Shown: one piece after another, positions 1-10,022 of the stretch | Layout: every line of letters begins with the position of its first letter | Position numbering within the stretch: the stretch's first letter is position 1 | Source of the DNA: Microcebus murinus | Lineage: Eukaryota; Chordata; Mammalia; Primates; Cheirogaleidae | Assembly (NCBI RefSeq): GCF_040939455.1 | Contig: NC_134129.1 | Coordinates: 16,378,001 to 16,442,000 of the forward strand | Direction: 5' to 3' | Length of the DNA: 64,000 nt | Position numbers and translations under genes: made by a program | Notes under the pieces: model-generated | What the model was told of the DNA's origin: nothing | The model's input: only the letters and a program-made list of their open reading frames with translations | Database searches by the model: none

Positions 1-580
1 TTGGACAAGATGACCTATTAAATATTCATTATTATCATTAGAAATAAATGCTCATGAATCCAAGAAAGACAGAATAAGCTTTTAATTCAGCAAAGATGAT
101 TGAGCATTTGTCAAACTAGGGTATAAATATTAATTATTACTGAAATTTCCCATGGTTTGTTGAGAAAAAGAGAAGTGAACATTAGATCTTAAACTGAAAT
201 ATGACCCATTCAACACAATCCAACACTTAAAGGAATCAAATCAATAAAGTTTTGAAAGCGCTGATCTAATGTTGAAATAACTTCGTGTGGAAAACTTCTA
301 TGGTTGTTATTTTTCCTGTCACACTGTGATTTCTTAAAATTAAATGTGCTTACACTTTGGCTGATGACCTATATATGTGCCCTCCAAAGCTAGATTTTCT
401 TGGAAGAACAAAGGAATGTTCTTGGTTACAGAAAGAAAATAAAATGTAAGTTCTATGATGATGCCATTGTGTACTCAAATGATACACACCTTATAACTAA
501 ACTGTATTCCTAGACCTTTTCTTGGTATATTTTGAGCAGTATACAAAATGCCTTCTGGTGCATTTTGTTGTGTTTTGTTT
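1..580. other. Apparently unique AT-rich non-coding sequence
   Basis: No interspersed repeat, convincing reading frame or RNA gene was recognised here. The sequence is AT-rich and of mixed complexity. It ends at the T-rich tail of the first Alu. Confidence 0.5.
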
Positions 581-877
581 TGTTATGTTATATTTTTGAG
601 ATGGAGTCTAGCTCTGTTGCCCTGGTTAGGGTGCAGTGCAGATATCATAGCTCATAGCAACCTCAAGCTCCCTTGGCTGAAGCGATCCTCCTGCCTCAGC
701 CTCCTGAGTAGCTGGGACTACAGGCCTGCGCCATGACACCTGGCTAATTTTTCTATTTTTAGTAGAGACGGGGTCTTGCTCTTGCTCAGGCTGGTCTCCA
801 ACTCCTAGCCTCATGCAATCCTCCTGCCTTGGCCTCCCAGAGTGCTAGGATTACAGGTATGAGCCACCTGTCTGGCC
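581..877 (-). mobile_element. Alu SINE, old AluJ-like, antisense
   Basis: The antisense right and left monomers are both visible, from GAGATGGAGTCT to the degraded CTGGCC end. The middle linker is the short plain form without the GGCCAACTA segment found in most Alus of this window. Divergence is high (for example the left end reads CACCTGTCTGGCC), so this is an early primate copy. A 7-base TGCATTT lies on both sides and may be the remnant of the target duplication. Confidence 0.9.
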
Positions 878-964
878 TGTTGCATTTAAATCAGGACAAT
901 TACCAAGCCTATTGTTTCTATTCTGCTGCTGAAGGAAGAAATGCTTTGTTCTAAAAACAAGGAA

Positions 965-1338
965 GACCAGGTGTGGTGGCTCACACCTGTCATCCTAGCA
1001 CTTTGGGAGGTGGAGGAGGGAGGATTGCTCAAGGTCAGGAGTTCAAAACCAGCCTAAGCAAGAGTGAGACCCCTGTCTCTACTAAAAATAGGAAGAAATT
1101 AATTGACCAACTAAAAAAATATATATACATATGTATATACACAAAAAACTAGCCGGGCACGGTGGCGCATGCCTGTAGTCCCAGCTACTCGGGAGGCTGA
1201 GGCAGGAGGATCGCTTGAGCCCAGGAGTTGGAGGTTGCTGTGAGCTAGGCTGACCCCACGGCACTCACTCTAGCCTGGGCAACAGAGTGAGACTCTGTCT
1301 CAAAAATAAATAAATAGATAAATAAAAACAAGAAAAGA
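965..1338 (+). mobile_element. Alu SINE, strepsirrhine long-linker type
   Basis: A complete dimeric Alu in sense orientation, with the long linker (AAGAAATTAATTGACCAACTA) expanded by a TATATATACATATGTATATA run. The tail is a mixed A-rich run including ATAAATAAATAG. An approximate target duplication TAAAAACAAGRAAA is seen on both sides. Confidence 0.92.
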
Positions 1339-2184
1339 AAAAGGCAAATGGCAGAAGAGCAGCCACTGGGTAAATGCTAGTGCAGGGGCAGCCTGCTCGG
1401 GGCCAGGGTAGGGAAAAGCGGGGGCGGGGGTGGCTCTTGCTCATCACCGTTTCAAGGCTCATTAAGTTTGATGCAGAATCATATTTCAGTGCTCAGCGTT
1501 GGCAGGTCCCTTTTCCCTCGAAGCTTTTCGTATGACTTCTTTTGCCACCGATTGGTCCTTCCACCTCATTTTCCTCTTAATATTTCACTATCACCTCTGC
1601 CTCTGACAGCTGCGGGGACCCAAGGCCAGCTAGATATCAGCACGCCGGCTCAGCCCCGGCGTGGCTTGGGAAGGAGCCGGACGAGAGCCAGGGAGCAGAG
1701 GCTTCTCGTAAATAACGTGCGCTCTTGTCAGGGGTTTCGGCCCTTGCAGAATGCTAACGTGTTTCCCTAGCAGATGGGGCCGCTCTGGCCTGCCATGCTG
1801 TCTTTTGAACTTCCTGTCCAGGGGGATGGTTTTCATCAGCCTTGATGCATTAGAGAACACCTACTTTATAAGACTGGATTTTTTTTGTTTTGTTTTTTGT
1901 GTGTGTGTGTGTGTGTGTTTTTTTAGCCAAAAGAAGATTACTGAATGTTTTTGTGTATGAAAGGTTTCTTTAGAAAAAAGACTAAAAGGGGATGGAGGAA
2001 CCATCCAGATAGCCCAGTGAAAAGTTGCAACTGTGATAGAAGCTTTTTCTGATAATACATGAAAATTAAGACTAGGGAGAGCCACCCTGTCGACTCAGAT
2101 TTCTTTAAATGGCATTAAGAAAGTATTCCTTTTGCTATAAAACTGCTTTCTCTCATTTTTTTTTTAACAATCTCTGCACATATA
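1339..2184. other. Apparently unique sequence with moderate GC centre
   Basis: The region 1370-1800 is more GC-rich than its surroundings and holds overlapping open frames on both strands, none of them recognisable or supported by splice signals in a gene context. It contains a GT run at 1899-1918. No function can be assigned. Confidence 0.4.
1899..1918. repeat. (GT)n microsatellite
   Basis: Ten uninterrupted GT dinucleotides between T-rich stretches. A likely length-polymorphic locus. Confidence 0.9.
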
Positions 2185-2482
2185 CAAGCATGCCTCATTT
2201 TCTCATGCTTCACTTTATTGCATTTCTTACAAATTTAAGGTTTTTGGAAACCCGGTATCAAGCAAGTCTGTCGGTGCCATTTTTGCAGCAGCACGTGCTC
2301 ACTGCATGTCTCTGTGTCATATTTTGGTAGTTCTCCCAATACTTCAGATTTCTTCATTATTTTTATATCTGTCATGGTGATCAGTGATCTTTGATGTTGC
2401 TATTGTAATTATTCTGGAGGTGCTGTGAACAGCACCCATCTTAAGACAGCAAACTTAATCGATAAACATTGTGTGTGGATTT

Positions 2483-2841
2483 GCTTTGTTTTGTTTTGTT
2501 TTGTTTTGTTTTTGAGACAGAGTCTCACTCTGTTGCCCGGGCTAGAGTGCCGTGGCATCAGCCTAGCTCACAGCAACCTCCAACTTCTGGGCTCAAGCGA
2601 TCCTCCTGCCTCAGCCTCCCGAGTAGCTGGGACTACAGGCATGCACCACCATGCCTGGCTAATTTTTTATATATATTTAAAAAATATATATTAGTTGGCC
2701 AACTAATGTTTTTCTATTTTTTTAGTAGAGACGGGGTCTCGTTCTTGCTCAGGCTGGTTTCGAACTCCTGACCTTGAGCGATCCTCCCGCCTCGGCCTCC
2801 CAGAGTGCTAGGATTACAGGCATAAGCTACCCCGCCCGGCC
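2483..2841 (-). mobile_element. Alu SINE inside Tigger1, antisense
   Basis: Long-linker lemur-type Alu in antisense orientation with a TTTTG-repeat tail. It sits exactly at the junction between the 5' and 3' remnants of Tigger1. No clear target duplication is seen, so the Tigger1 internal deletion could have accompanied or followed the insertion. Confidence 0.92.
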
Positions 2842-3495
2842 TGATTCCAATCTTCATGGATGACTTTGAAGGCTTATAAAACAAAAACAAAAAAAAATAA
2901 AATAAAATAAAAAAAAATAAATTTCTCACCATCCATGGAGTGAAAAACAAAAACAAAAAAAAAAAAAAATAAAAAAAAAAATAAAATGAAGGCTTAGGAT
3001 GTCTGTGGAGGAAGGAACTGCAGATGTGGTAGAAATAGCAAGAGAATTAGAATTAGAAGTAGCGCCTGAAGATGGGACTGAATGGCTGCAATCTCATGAA
3101 ACTTGAACAGATAAGCTTCTTATGGGTGAGCAAAGAAAGCGGTTTCTTAAGATGGAATCCACTCCTGGTTGAGATGCCCTGAACATCGTTGAATGACAAT
3201 GACAAGGATTTAGAATATCACAGAAACTTAACTGATCGAGCAGTGGCAGGGTTTCAGAGGATGGATTCCAATTTTGAAAAAAGTTTTACCATTGGTAAAA
3301 TGCAGTAGCTCGCATGCTGTTGAGAAATCTTTCATGAAAGGAAGAGTCAGCCAATGAGGCAGACTTCACTGTTGTCTTATTTTAAGAAATTGCCACCGCC
3401 ACCCTGATCAGTCTGCAGCCACCAACATGGGGGCAAGACCCTCCACCAGCAAAAAGATTACAACTTGCCAAAGGCTCAGATTATGGTTAGCATGT
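2842..3495 (+). pseudogene. Tigger1 transposase, C-terminal remnant
   Basis: Translated in pieces, this stretch gives phrases typical of the C-terminal tail of the Tigger1 transposase, such as ADVVEIARELELEV and QDPPPAKRLQLAKGSD, separated by stops and frameshifts. It carries no DDE catalytic region. It is a dead fossil of a DNA transposon gene, further split by the insertion at 2877-2986. Confidence 0.6.
2877..2986 (+). mobile_element. Micro-retroinsertion: A-rich 110 bp with target duplication
   Basis: The Tigger1 sequence is interrupted by an A-rich block flanked by the direct repeat TGAAGGCTTA (2867-2876 and 2987-2996). The block has two similar A-rich runs (AAAACAAAAACAAAA then ATAAAA) around a short non-A core at about 2921-2942, TTTCTCACCATCCATGGAGTG. 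This looks like an extremely 5'-truncated retroposed transcript with two tails, as in 3' transduction or partial duplication. Confidence 0.65.
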
Positions 3496-3705
3496 TTTAG
3501 CAATAAAGCATTTTTTAATTAAGGCATATGCATTGTTCTTTAGACACAAAGCTATTGCACACTTAATAGATTACAGTATAGTATAAACATAACTTTGATA
3601 TGCACTGGGAAACCAGCAAAATTTATGTGGCTCACTTTATCATCATATTCACTTTATTGCAGTGTTCTGGAACTGAACCTACACTATCTCCAAGCTATGC
3701 CTGTA

Positions 3706-4018
3706 TGTCATTTTGCCTACTCATTTCTACAAATCTTTTGGCAGGAGAACTAATGTCTTCTACCTTTTCTTTGCAGCATCTTGATTTCATTTTCAGAGGG
3801 ACAATCCAAAGGCAGCGTTCAGAGGGGGGAGCAGGGTTTGGAATGCTTGGTATGCTAGCCTCATTCAGATAGTATTTACTGCTAGGGGCTAAGCATGGGT
3901 CAGGTCAATTATAGGGACCAGATCAACCTTATTAGACTCATAAAATTACCTTTATCCAAGCAATAGAGAGTGAAAACATTTCAAAGATTTATGCATTTCC
4001 AGAGAGAAGAATAACACG
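3706..4018. other. Unassigned sequence between two DNA transposons
   Basis: About 310 bases between Tigger1 and MER2 with no recognised repeat or gene. Confidence 0.4.
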
Positions 4019-4352
4019 TATAGTCATCCCAGGGGGATTGGTTCCAAAAACTCCCATGGATACCAAAATCCACTGATGCTCAAGTCCTTTATATAAAATG
4101 GCATAGTATTTACATATAACCTATGCACACCCTCCCATATGAAAGTACATGCCATCTCTAGATTACTTATAATACCTAATATAATCAAATGCTATGTAAA
4201 TAGTTGTACTGTGTTATTTAGGGAATAAATGACAAGGAAAAATGTGTGCACATGTTCAGTATAGATACAATTTTTTAAAAAATATTTTTGATCCACAATT
4301 GTTTGAATTCATGGATGCAGAACCCATAGATGGTGGTTTTATTAGGAGACTA
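4019..4352 (+). mobile_element. MER2 non-autonomous DNA transposon
   Basis: About 335 bases close to the usual MER2 length. The phrases GGGGGATTGGTTCCAAAAAC, GATACCAAAATCCACTGATG, CTCTAGATTACTTATAATAC and the terminal GATGCAGAACCCATAGATGG follow the order known for MER2, a Tigger-related element. Both termini are eroded, so the exact ends are approximate. Confidence 0.85.
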
Positions 4353-4900
4353 AGTCCAGTCAAAGAATACAGAAGCCAGGGTAGCCCTGGGCATCTTAGG
4401 GTCTAAATCCAGGACCTGAATTGCTAATAGTACCCTTTCTCTCTCCATCTCTGTCTCACGTCTGGACTTCTTCTAATATGCAGGTGATGATATATTATAC
4501 ATGAAGTTATCTTTAGGTAGCTGATATCCTGGACTCATATCATGTACCAGAAAAGAAAGTTTATCTCACCAGCTCCAGTTATAAATTGTGGGATACCAAG
4601 GATATATGCAGATGGTTCAGGAAAAATTAAAAAATAAAAAAAGTAAAAATTATATAATATTAAAAAAATAAAAATAAAAAAAAATAAAGTGTGGGAACAC
4701 CTGAGTTAGCCTGCCTTAGGTTATATACCATTGAGGGTTGCATCTACCATGGGAAGAAAGGATGGTGGCGGTGGCAGTGAAGTATTGCACATTAAACAAA
4801 AAATTTTTTTGCCTTTCATATTCTAAATAATCATGTGCAAATTATATCACTACCTGGCACAAAAAATTGGAAATCATTTTAGTATCATCAAGAACTTTAT
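4353..4900. other. Unassigned sequence with A-rich run
   Basis: No gene or clear interspersed repeat. An A/T-rich run at 4620-4688 (AAAAATAAAA-type) could be an old retroposon tail without a recognisable body. Confidence 0.4.
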
Positions 4901-5229
4901 GGCTCACACCTGTCATCCCAGCACTCTGGGAGGCCCAGGCGGGAGGATCACCCTCAAGGTCAGGAGTTCGAAATCAGCCTGAGCAAGAGCAAGACCCCTG
5001 TCTCTACTAAAAATAGAAAGAAATTAATTGGCCAACAAAAAAAATATAGAAAAAATTAGCTGGGCATGGTGGTGCATGCCTATAGTCCCAGCTACTCGGG
5101 AGGCTGAGGCAGGAGGATCGCTGGAGCCCAGGAGTTTGTGGTTGCTGTGAGCTAGGCTGACACCATGGCACTCTAGCCTGGGCGACAAAGTGAGACTCTG
5201 TCTCAAAAAAGAAAAAAAAAACAAACAAA
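4901..5229 (+). mobile_element. Alu SINE, slightly 5'-truncated
   Basis: Sense long-linker Alu that begins at GGCTCACACCTG, lacking the first ~14 bases. The target duplication AACTTTAT is at 4893-4900 and 5230-5237, showing that the truncation happened at insertion. Confidence 0.93.
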
Positions 5230-5284
5230 AACTTTATAATATCTAAAAGTTTTCTAGTTATGTGGGAATAGAATCCTCTTTTTA

Positions 5285-5887
5285 TAAGCATCATATGTAC
5301 TCACCAGCAAATTGGTTTCACTGATCAACACCTAAGTGCACATATAGGAATAACATTTATCAGACGTCGGGAAGATGTGAGGGGGGTGGCCAGGCGCGGT
5401 GGCTCACACCTGTAATCCTAGCTCTCTGGGAGGCTGAGGCGGGTGGATTGCTTGAGGTCAGGAGTTTGAAACCAGCCTGAGCAAGAGCAAGACCCCGTCT
5501 CTACCATAAATAGAAAGAAATTAATTGGCCAACTGATATATATAGAAAAAATTAGGCGGGCATGGTGGCACATGCCTGTAGTCCCAGCTACTCGGGAGGC
5601 TGAGGCAGGAGGATCGCTTGAGCCCAGGAGTTGGAGGTTGCTGTGAGCTAGGCTGACACCACGGCACTCACTCTAGCCTGGACAACAAAGGGAGACTCTG
5701 TCTCAAAAAAAAAAAAGATGTGATGGGGAAGGAGGGGATGGGTTTATACATACATAATGAGTGTGATGTCCCCCGTCTGAGGGATGGACATACTTGAAGC
5801 TCTGACTGGGGTGGGGGGAAGGGGGAAGGCAACACATGTAACCTAAACATTTATACCCCCATAAAATGATGAAATAAATAAATAAAG
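5285..5887 (+). mobile_element. L1 retrotransposon 3' end, 5'-truncated
   Basis: This is the 3' UTR of the same L1 family as the copy at 43807-44435: both contain CTCACCAGCAAATTGG, ATCAACACCTAAGTG, TATACATACATAATGA and CTTGAAGCTCTGACT in the same order. It ends in an ATAA-rich tail. A 14-base target duplication (GAATCCTCTTTTTA at 5271-5284, GAATCCCCCTTTTA at 5888-5901, 12/14 identical) brackets it. An Alu later landed inside at 5388-5714. Confidence 0.85.
5388..5714 (+). mobile_element. Alu SINE nested in L1
   Basis: Complete sense long-linker Alu starting GGCCAGGCGCGG. The target duplication AAGATGTGA is at 5372-5380 and 5715-5723, inside the L1 3' UTR. The Alu is therefore younger than the L1 insertion. 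Confidence 0.95.
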
Positions 5888-5901
5888 GAATCCCCCTTTT
5901 A

Positions 5902-6246
5902 GAATATAATTCTTACACTTAAGTTGTATACATTTGCCTTTCTTACATGTTTTTAATAATCTTTTTTTTTAACGAAAGTAAGAGATACCTGTACATGTGC
6001 TACAATCATTGGAATAGTGATAAGAGCTTGGGAATTGGAGTCATTCACCTTGGTTATAGTTTTCACTCCATTATGAACATCTTTATTTTTAATCAATAAG
6101 CAAGAAGAAAAAGAGTATTTACTTCACAGGTGATTGTGAAGTTTGAGAAAGATAACGGATGTGGAAACAATTTTGTTAATTAGAGAGTACAAATATTACA
6201 TGGTTATCATTATATCACATATATTTCTAAAGTGATATGCTTAATT
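5902..6246. other. Unassigned AT-rich sequence
   Basis: No gene, RNA or clear repeat recognised. Confidence 0.4.
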
Positions 6247-6770
6247 TGGGGTCGCTGAACCGTGCCCCCTCCTTGAAATTATATCCAAACTTGTATATAT
6301 GCATACCTGTATCAGCGAATATTTGATTCAGCTGTGAGTGATAGAACACCTAAAAATAACTGTGGCTTCACAAAATATAAGTTCATTTTCCTCTCAAATA
6401 CGCAAACTCCAGAGATAAGTTATCCAGAGTGTTCTACAACCATCATGGACCAAAGGCCTCCTCTCTTGCTGTTTTGCTCTACCAAGCCTGTGGCTTCTTT
6501 CCCGTGGTCCACAATGACAGGTCACCCTCCGAGCTGCCATTGCTGCATTCAGGCTAACAATACAGATGGAGTGGAGGACGGAGGGGAAGACGGCCGTGCC
6601 ACTGACCTTTAAGAACACTTCCTGGAAATTGACCATGACACTTACGCTTACATCTCATTGGCCAGAACGTAGTCACGTGACCTATCTAGCTAAATGAGCA
6701 ACTACGATGAGTAGTTTTTATTCTGGGGGTTCCATTCCTAAGCAAGAAGGGAGAGTGCCTAAAGGGAGAA
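6247..6770. repeat. Probable ancient mammalian interspersed repeat, family uncertain
   Basis: Phrases such as TTAAGAACACTTCCTGGAAATT, cut here to the core ACACTTCCTGGAAATTG, and CTTACATCTCATTGGCCAGA followed by AGTCACGTGACC and TTCTGGGGG have the feel of a widespread old mammalian repeat. I could not fix the family from memory. An open frame of 92 codons across 6334-6612 falls inside it and is not believed to be coding. Confidence 0.35.
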
Positions 6771-7680
6771 TCTTGTTCATCTACAATAATATGGGATATA
6801 TATTTTATAGAGAGAAAGAATATATAGCTTTCATCAAATCTTAAAGAAATGTATTATAATTTATAAACATTAGAAAAAACCCTGTTCCAAAGCAGAGCAG
6901 ACTATGTGAACTTACAGATGAAAGGTATCTTCTAGATCATCTTCTGTCTGTGCTGTGAGCAGAAGGGTAGGAAATAATCAGAAAAGCACAGATTTGGGAT
7001 GTTGTGTACACAACGTAGATACCGTTTGATAATAACTGTTTATTATTTTAATTTGCCCTCAAATCACTTCATACATCATAAGTCAATGACTTTGTCATGT
7101 ACTCTACTTATTATCTATTCCTTAAAATTCTTAAACAATTTAAAAGTTTATATACACTCTTCTTTCATCATTTTGGATACTAATCAAGATTCTTTTTAGA
7201 ATTAATTGACTTGCTTTTCATAATTAATTTAATTTCAAATTAATGAAGACTAGTGAACAATATCTTTCTTAGTTTAATTGAATTTCTGCTTTTAATGCTT
7301 TTGCTTTGTGCAAATCATCTGATCTTTTCTTTAACCTAGTTTTAAGTAACACATGTTGAGTAACACATAAAATGTCAAAAATTCTACTTTAATTCATTTC
7401 AAAAATAAACAACTGATGAAATAAAATTTAAGAATGTAAATTTTTTTAGACATTTTAATGGTTTTATTTTGTTTTTATTGTGCATAGTTTTGTTTGCTTA
7501 TGCAGAAATTTGTAGCTATAAATGTTTGGGTTATTTATTTTAATTAATGTCTACTAAGAAGTTTCCCTCTTTGGAAAAAAACCAGATGTCAACATTGAAA
7601 CATGACCCCCTCCTCCAAAACAGTTTTACCAATTTAATTTTCAAAGTAAAAATATATCAGAACTTTTCAAACCATTGAAA
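6771..7680. other. AT-rich apparently unique sequence
   Basis: Strongly AT-rich with homopolymeric T and A runs and no recognisable gene or repeat. Confidence 0.45.
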
Positions 7681-7960
7681 ATAGTTAATTATGCACCTGT
7701 AAAAAGTATTGATTGACACAGAAAGATGCATATATATATATATTGTTAAAATGTAAAGAAAAGTTACAGAGCAAGTATGTTTAATATGTTTTTGGGAGAA
7801 AACAATCTCTAACAATATATACTAGCTATCCAACTTAGTAATAGCAGCTATCTTTGGATAATGAGATTAAAGGTGATTTTTCTACTTTCTAGAGCTTCTT
7901 TTCTATATTATATGAATTTTTATAGCATCATGTTGCATTACTTTATTACCGAGGGAAAAA
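7681..7960 (+). mobile_element. Old L1 (L1M-type) 3' UTR fragment
   Basis: The run from GATTGACACAGAAAGATG through TAGCAGCTATCTTTGGATAA, then a pyrimidine-rich stretch and CTATATTATATGAATTTTTA, follows the usual order of old mammalian L1M/L1ME 3' UTRs. It is diverged and lacks a tail. Confidence 0.45.
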
Positions 7961-8343
7961 CCAAACGGGCAAGCTTCTTCCATTTTGGAGAAATAAGAAA
8001 ATCTATAAACAAAAGTAGCAATTTTTTCTTCCACCATAGAGCTCTGTCCTCTAAAACTAAAAGAGCCACTTAGAAGGCAAAATTATATACCTCAAGACTC
8101 ACTACTGTGATTTTGAAGCATAGCATTTGGGAAATTTTACAGGAAATTTGATACCTTGTTGCTTTTGTTGATGACTCTTCTTTGCATCGCCTGTGGTGAG
8201 CTGAATTGCAGTTGCTACATTGAATTGCAATAAAATATGAAAACACAGTAACTCGGCGTGAATGAGAAATTCAGTCTCCTGGGTATCCTTCCCTTCAGAG
8301 CCGGGGCCTCGATGTTAATGCAGATGTGTGTGCATTATCCTAA
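7961..8343. other. Apparently unique sequence
   Basis: No repeat or gene recognised. It leads into arm 1 of the inverted duplication. Confidence 0.4.
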
Positions 8344-8424
8344 GGTGTGAGATTAGCAGATGACTGCCGGGCAAATGAGTAAAGCTTTTGTGCACTGTGA
8401 AAGCCAGAATAAACCAGCTATTTT
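8344..8424 (+). repeat. Inverted duplication, arm 1
   Basis: This 81-base segment is repeated in reverse complement at 9109-9188 with two substitutions and one single-base gap. It lies in apparently unique sequence that reads continuously on both sides, so it is the likely source copy. Confidence 0.95.
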
Positions 8425-8925
8425 AAACCCAAGCCCAGGCATCCCTTTCTCTGGATTCTCTGGCGGATCCTTCAGCCGAATCTGAGCTTTAAAAATAAAG
8501 CCACTGTCTATGCTTGTCTGTGAGCGCTGAGAGTCCTGCCAAAGCCCTCTATGAGTATCTGTGAATTTACCCTGGGAGAACACCACACAGTGTCCCTGGC
8601 TTCCTGTTCCAAATGACCCACTCCAATGACACACTGTAATACTACTTAAGGTAGGGAGAGTGGACTGCCAAGACCTATTTATCAATGGGCTCGCCTTGCA
8701 GCGTGCACATCCGTCTAAAGTTAAACAAGGGTCATAGGAAGAGCTTTCTTCTCTCCCGTCTCGCCAACACTAGTATCTTGTATAAAGATTAAAATAAATT
8801 ATCCAGTGTTTCACCGCAGGGTTTTCCCACCGTACAAAGTGCTGTTCTTTAAAGATACGGAAAAGAAGGAACTGGGGAAAATAGATGCCTACAATTTCTC
8901 AAATAAATACGGAATGCCCGTAGCT
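8425..8925. other. Apparently unique, possibly conserved non-coding sequence
   Basis: Balanced base composition, no recognised repeat, several E-box and homeodomain-like words. An open frame of 110 codons on the minus strand (8353-8685) overlaps the inverted-repeat arm and has no recognisable protein similarity. Could be a conserved non-coding element; unproven. Confidence 0.3.
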
Positions 8926-9016
8926 AGGAGCCATTGGTTCAATAAATTATGGTTATCTATAAAATGGAATAGTATGCTGCCTTTAAAACTAACATTGGAG
9001 AATGTACTTTATTTTA

Positions 9017-9080
9017 ATTTATTTAAATTAATAAATTTAAATTGCTGTTTTAAAATTTAAATTTATTAATTTAAATAAAT
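9017..9080. repeat. Perfect 27-bp AT-only palindrome
   Basis: Arms at 9017-9043 and 9054-9080 are exact reverse complements, made only of A and T, separated by a 10-base loop (GCTGTTTTAA). Such a sequence can extrude as a cruciform. Confidence 0.95.
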
Positions 9081-9108
9081 ATTCTGGTTTATTTATTTAA
9101 ACCAGAAT
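9081..9108. repeat. Second hairpin, 11-bp arms
   Basis: ATTCTGGTTTA (9081-9091) and TAAACCAGAAT (9098-9108) are exact reverse complements around a 6-base loop. It begins right after the AT palindrome and ends directly against arm 2 of the inverted duplication. Its arm sequence repeats part of that duplication. Confidence 0.93.
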
Positions 9109-9188
9109 AAAATAGCTGGTTTATTCTGGCTTTCACATGCACAAAAGCCTTACTCATTTGCCCCGCAGTCATCTGCTAATCTCACACC
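9109..9188 (-). repeat. Inverted duplication, arm 2
   Basis: Reverse-complement copy of 8344-8424 with about 96% identity (two mismatches, one gap). It is inserted between two parts of an old L1 fragment, so this is the derived copy. Confidence 0.95.
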
Positions 9189-9562
9189 ATATCATTATAT
9201 GGATAAGTATCCTTTAACCAAAATAATAGGTGGAATATTATCCTAGTTTTGTTTTTAAAAATTAAAAGTATATACTCAGGGAAATGTATTGAAAGCTATA
9301 TACACAGGCTGTCAACGTTTTTTGTCGTTATCTTTGAGTAGAAGGATTGTGTTTGAATTTCCCCTTCTTATTTCTCCTTCTTTCTTTCCTTTATGAATAT
9401 TTATTAAATGTTCTACTTTCAAAATAAATTAAACGTTGAAGTCATTTAAAATAAATTCATTAGCGCTGATACTTACCTGAAATAGAAAATATGGCAATTA
9501 ATCTGAAACAGAAAGGAATGGATTTTAGAGCCTTTATTTCTGGCAGTTAAATCTGTATTTTT

Positions 9563-9890
9563 TTTTTTTTTTTTTGAGACAGAGTCTCGCTTTCTTGCCC
9601 AGGCTAGAGTGAGTGCCGTGGCGTCAGCCTCGCTCACAGCAACCTCAAACTCCTGGGCTCAAGCGATCCTCCTGCCTCAGCCTCCCGAGTAGCTGGGACT
9701 ACAGGCACGAGTCACCATGCCTGGCTGATTTTTATATTATATATATTAGTTGGCCAATTAATTTCTTTCTATTTTTATGGTAGAGACGGGGTCTTGCTCA
9801 GGCTGGTTTTGAACTCCTGACCTTGAGCGATCCTCCCGCCTCGGCCTCCCAGAGTGCTAGGATTACAGGCGTGAGCCACCGCGCCCGGCC
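9563..9890 (-). mobile_element. Alu SINE, antisense, young-looking
   Basis: Full-length long-linker Alu with intact GCGCCCGGCC end and long T tail. A 16-base target duplication TTAAATCTGTATTTTT is perfect at 9547-9562 and 9891-9906, which indicates a fairly recent insertion. Confidence 0.96.
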
Positions 9891-9906
9891 TTAAATCTGT
9901 ATTTTT

Positions 9907-10022
9907 AAAAAAGACACCTTAGAAACTGTGGCAGGAGGGGCAGGGTGACGGCACATGGAACTCTGTACTCTGTGCTCAATGTTTCTGTAAAACTAAAACT
10001 TCTTGAAAAATAAGTCTATTGA
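9907..10022 (+). mobile_element. Old L1 3' end fragment
   Basis: ACATGGAACTCTGTACTCTG, then CTCAATGTTTCTGTAA and AAAATAAGTCTATT, match the common 3' terminal part of mammalian L1M elements. The Alu at 9563 lies just upstream and may interrupt it. Confidence 0.5.

Larger units (their letters stand above)
2185..3703 (+). mobile_element. Tigger1 (pogo-type) DNA transposon, internally deleted
   Basis: The element starts with CAAGCATGCCTC and ends with the complementary CAAGCTATGCCTG, each flanked by TA, as expected for Tc1/mariner-pogo target duplication. Inner terminal sequence CACTTTATTGC occurs on both ends in inverted form. The 5' part (2185-2480) matches my recollection of the Tigger1 5' end, and 2842-3703 matches its 3' end including the end of the transposase gene. 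The middle (most of the transposase) is missing. The join falls at an antisense Alu (2483-2841), and a 110-bp A-rich insertion lies at 2877-2986. The remaining ~1.05 kb compares with about 2.4 kb for a full element. Confidence 0.85.
8926..9462 (+). mobile_element. Old L1 (L1M-type) fragment, interrupted
   Basis: GGTTCAATAAATTATGGTTA and AAATGGAATAGTATGCTGCC correspond to the usual end of L1M ORF2/3' UTR. The 3' UTR resumes after 9189 with TATACTCAGGGAAATG and TATCTTTGAGTAGAAGGATT, then a pyrimidine-rich stretch. The palindromes and the second inverted-duplication arm (9017-9188) sit between the two pieces. Confidence 0.5.

Noticed and set aside
1468..1860. Overlapping 100- and 76-codon frames in GC-richer DNA
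   Set aside because: No domain, no promoter or splice evidence, and both strands are open equally.
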